Made by a program: the position numbers and the translations under genes. The notes under the pieces were generated by a model. That model was given only the letters and a program-made list of their open reading frames with translations. It did no database searches and was not told the DNA's origin. From Crocinitomicaceae bacterium (lineage in GTDB: Bacteria; Bacteroidota; Bacteroidia; Flavobacteriales_D; Crocinitomicaceae), in the NCBI GenBank assembly GCA_020635955.1, contig JACJYW010000003.1, positions 124,001 to 188,000 on the forward strand: a stretch of DNA of 64,000 bases, read 5' to 3'. This document shows positions 63,421 through 64,000 of this stretch, piece after piece (the first letter of the stretch is position 1; the number at the start of each line of letters is the position of its first letter).

Positions 63421-64000
63421 CTATTTGATTATCAGATTGATCTTGGTAAGCTCATCATAATATCTAAAGGCATTGAATACCTCTTCCTTATCCTCAATAC
63501 TATAACGATAAGACTGGTACTCTTCACGGGATACGAACTTGATCGTATTCCCTTCCTGTTCAAAGGTTGCTTTCATAAGGATACCATCCAATGCACAGTA
63601 ATCTTCTGTTTGAAAAACGGATTCTTTATTCGTAATAGTCACGCCTTTTGGAAACGTAACAATAACAGAGTAAGTTCTGATCATAGGATTAGAGAAAACA
63701 AAGTCGTTTTTTTTCTTTGTTAGATCATTCACGCTAACATGTTCTCCAAACAAATTCCCCAGCTTGAAAATGGTTTTGTCATTTGCTTTTTCAATAAAAG
63801 GTCTGTACAATTCGGTCATTTTACCTTTAATGATCAAAGGCTTCACAAAGGCATCTTCAGGCTCTACGTTCTCTATATCCGTCATTTTGAATTTGGAGGC
63901 ATCCTGAAAGAAGTTCAAGAGCTCATTTTGTTTTTCCTTCTTCCGGTTCTCTGAATAGAGATAATAATAGGTTTGGTACTGTCCTGCTTTATAGCCCTTA
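63421..64000 (-). CDS. C-terminal part of an uncharacterised protein, partial (cut by the right edge)
   Basis: The frame stays open beyond the ATG-like codons near 63918 to the end of the window, giving 27 further codons without a stop, so the gene starts outside. The visible ~192 residues include a basic segment (YSENRKKEKQ), a beta-rich domain with SNPMIRTYSVIVTFPKG, and a C-terminal YRYSIEDKEEVFNAFRYYDEL segment resembling the end of DUF3857/transglutaminase-type periplasmic proteins of this phylum. That similarity is suggestive only. Confidence 0.55.
   Translation of the reverse strand, partial: KGYKAGQYQTYYYLYSENRKKEKQNELLNFFQDASKFKMTDIENVEPEDAFVKPLIIKGKMTELYRPFIEKANDKTIFKLGNLFGEHVSVNDLTKKKNDFVFSNPMIRTYSVIVTFPKGVTITNKESVFQTEDYCALDGILMKATFEQEGNTIKFVSREEYQSYRYSIEDKEEVFNAFRYYDELTKINLIIK

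Overview
The window looks like a chromosomal segment of an AT-rich member of the Bacteroidota, most likely a flavobacterium-type marine or freshwater organism. The evidence is converging: a transketolase split into two genes, a type IX secretion C-terminal sorting domain, a TonB-dependent receptor with a carboxypeptidase-like N-terminal domain, BshA of bacillithiol synthesis, families largely restricted to this phylum (DUF6702, DUF4252, PCMD-like and SiaB-type proteins), and -7 promoter elements of the form TAnnTTTG in place of a sigma-70 -10 box. No rRNA, tRNA, CRISPR array, prophage or insertion sequence was seen. Genus and species cannot be assigned from the sequence alone.

Layout. 1-6.5 kb: an exported protein cut by the left edge, the two transketolase genes with a secreted VWA protein between them, an ECF sigma / membrane anti-sigma candidate / CpxP-like periplasmic trio, and a class III aminotransferase. 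6.5-13 kb (minus): M1 aminopeptidase, DUF6702, DUF1573 protein, DUF819 membrane protein and a small 20-residue-repeat protein. 13-20 kb: a two-module VOC dioxygenase-like enzyme, a beta-helix protein ending in a potassium-channel pore, chorismate synthase, phosphohexomutase, and an acyl-CoA reductase divergent from a two-cluster ferredoxin. 20-29 kb: a four-helix-bundle gene inside an inverted repeat, ComB-like phosphatase, small lipoproteins, a transglutaminase-like membrane protein, an RNA-bearing intergenic gap, 3-hydroxybutyryl-CoA dehydrogenase, ArfB, an RlmL-like methyltransferase and a patatin-barrel fusion. 29-36 kb: a complete RND efflux operon with its TetR repressor.

36-47 kb: viroplasmin-type RNase H, a T9SS cargo protein, a TonB receptor, a probable papain-fold hydrolase, an EEP-family hydrolase, two tandem rhomboids, MutL and a small conserved membrane protein. 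47-57 kb: a GH3/serine-hydrolase fusion, BshA, a SiaB-like kinase, a pyridine-nucleotide oxidoreductase without redox cysteines, ribosomal protein L19, two tandem duplicate lipoproteins and a DUF4252 protein. 57-64 kb: a giant propeller-sensor/SpoIIE phosphatase, a MazG-like pyrophosphohydrolase, GyrB and the C-terminal part of an uncharacterised protein cut by the right edge.

How it works together: most of the window is core metabolism (pentose phosphate, shikimate, sugar phosphates, CoA esters), information processing (L19, GyrB, MutL, RNase H, ArfB, 23S methylation) and envelope biology (peptidases, efflux, rhomboids, stress-sensing ECF trio). I found no clearly new multi-gene defence or mobile system. 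The less ordinary items are the beta-helix/K+ channel fusion, the cysteine-less lipoamide-dehydrogenase homologue, the SiaB plus SpoIIE signalling pair, the inverted-repeat-bounded four-helix gene, and a terminator and structured leader in the 24.0-24.26 kb divergent gap.
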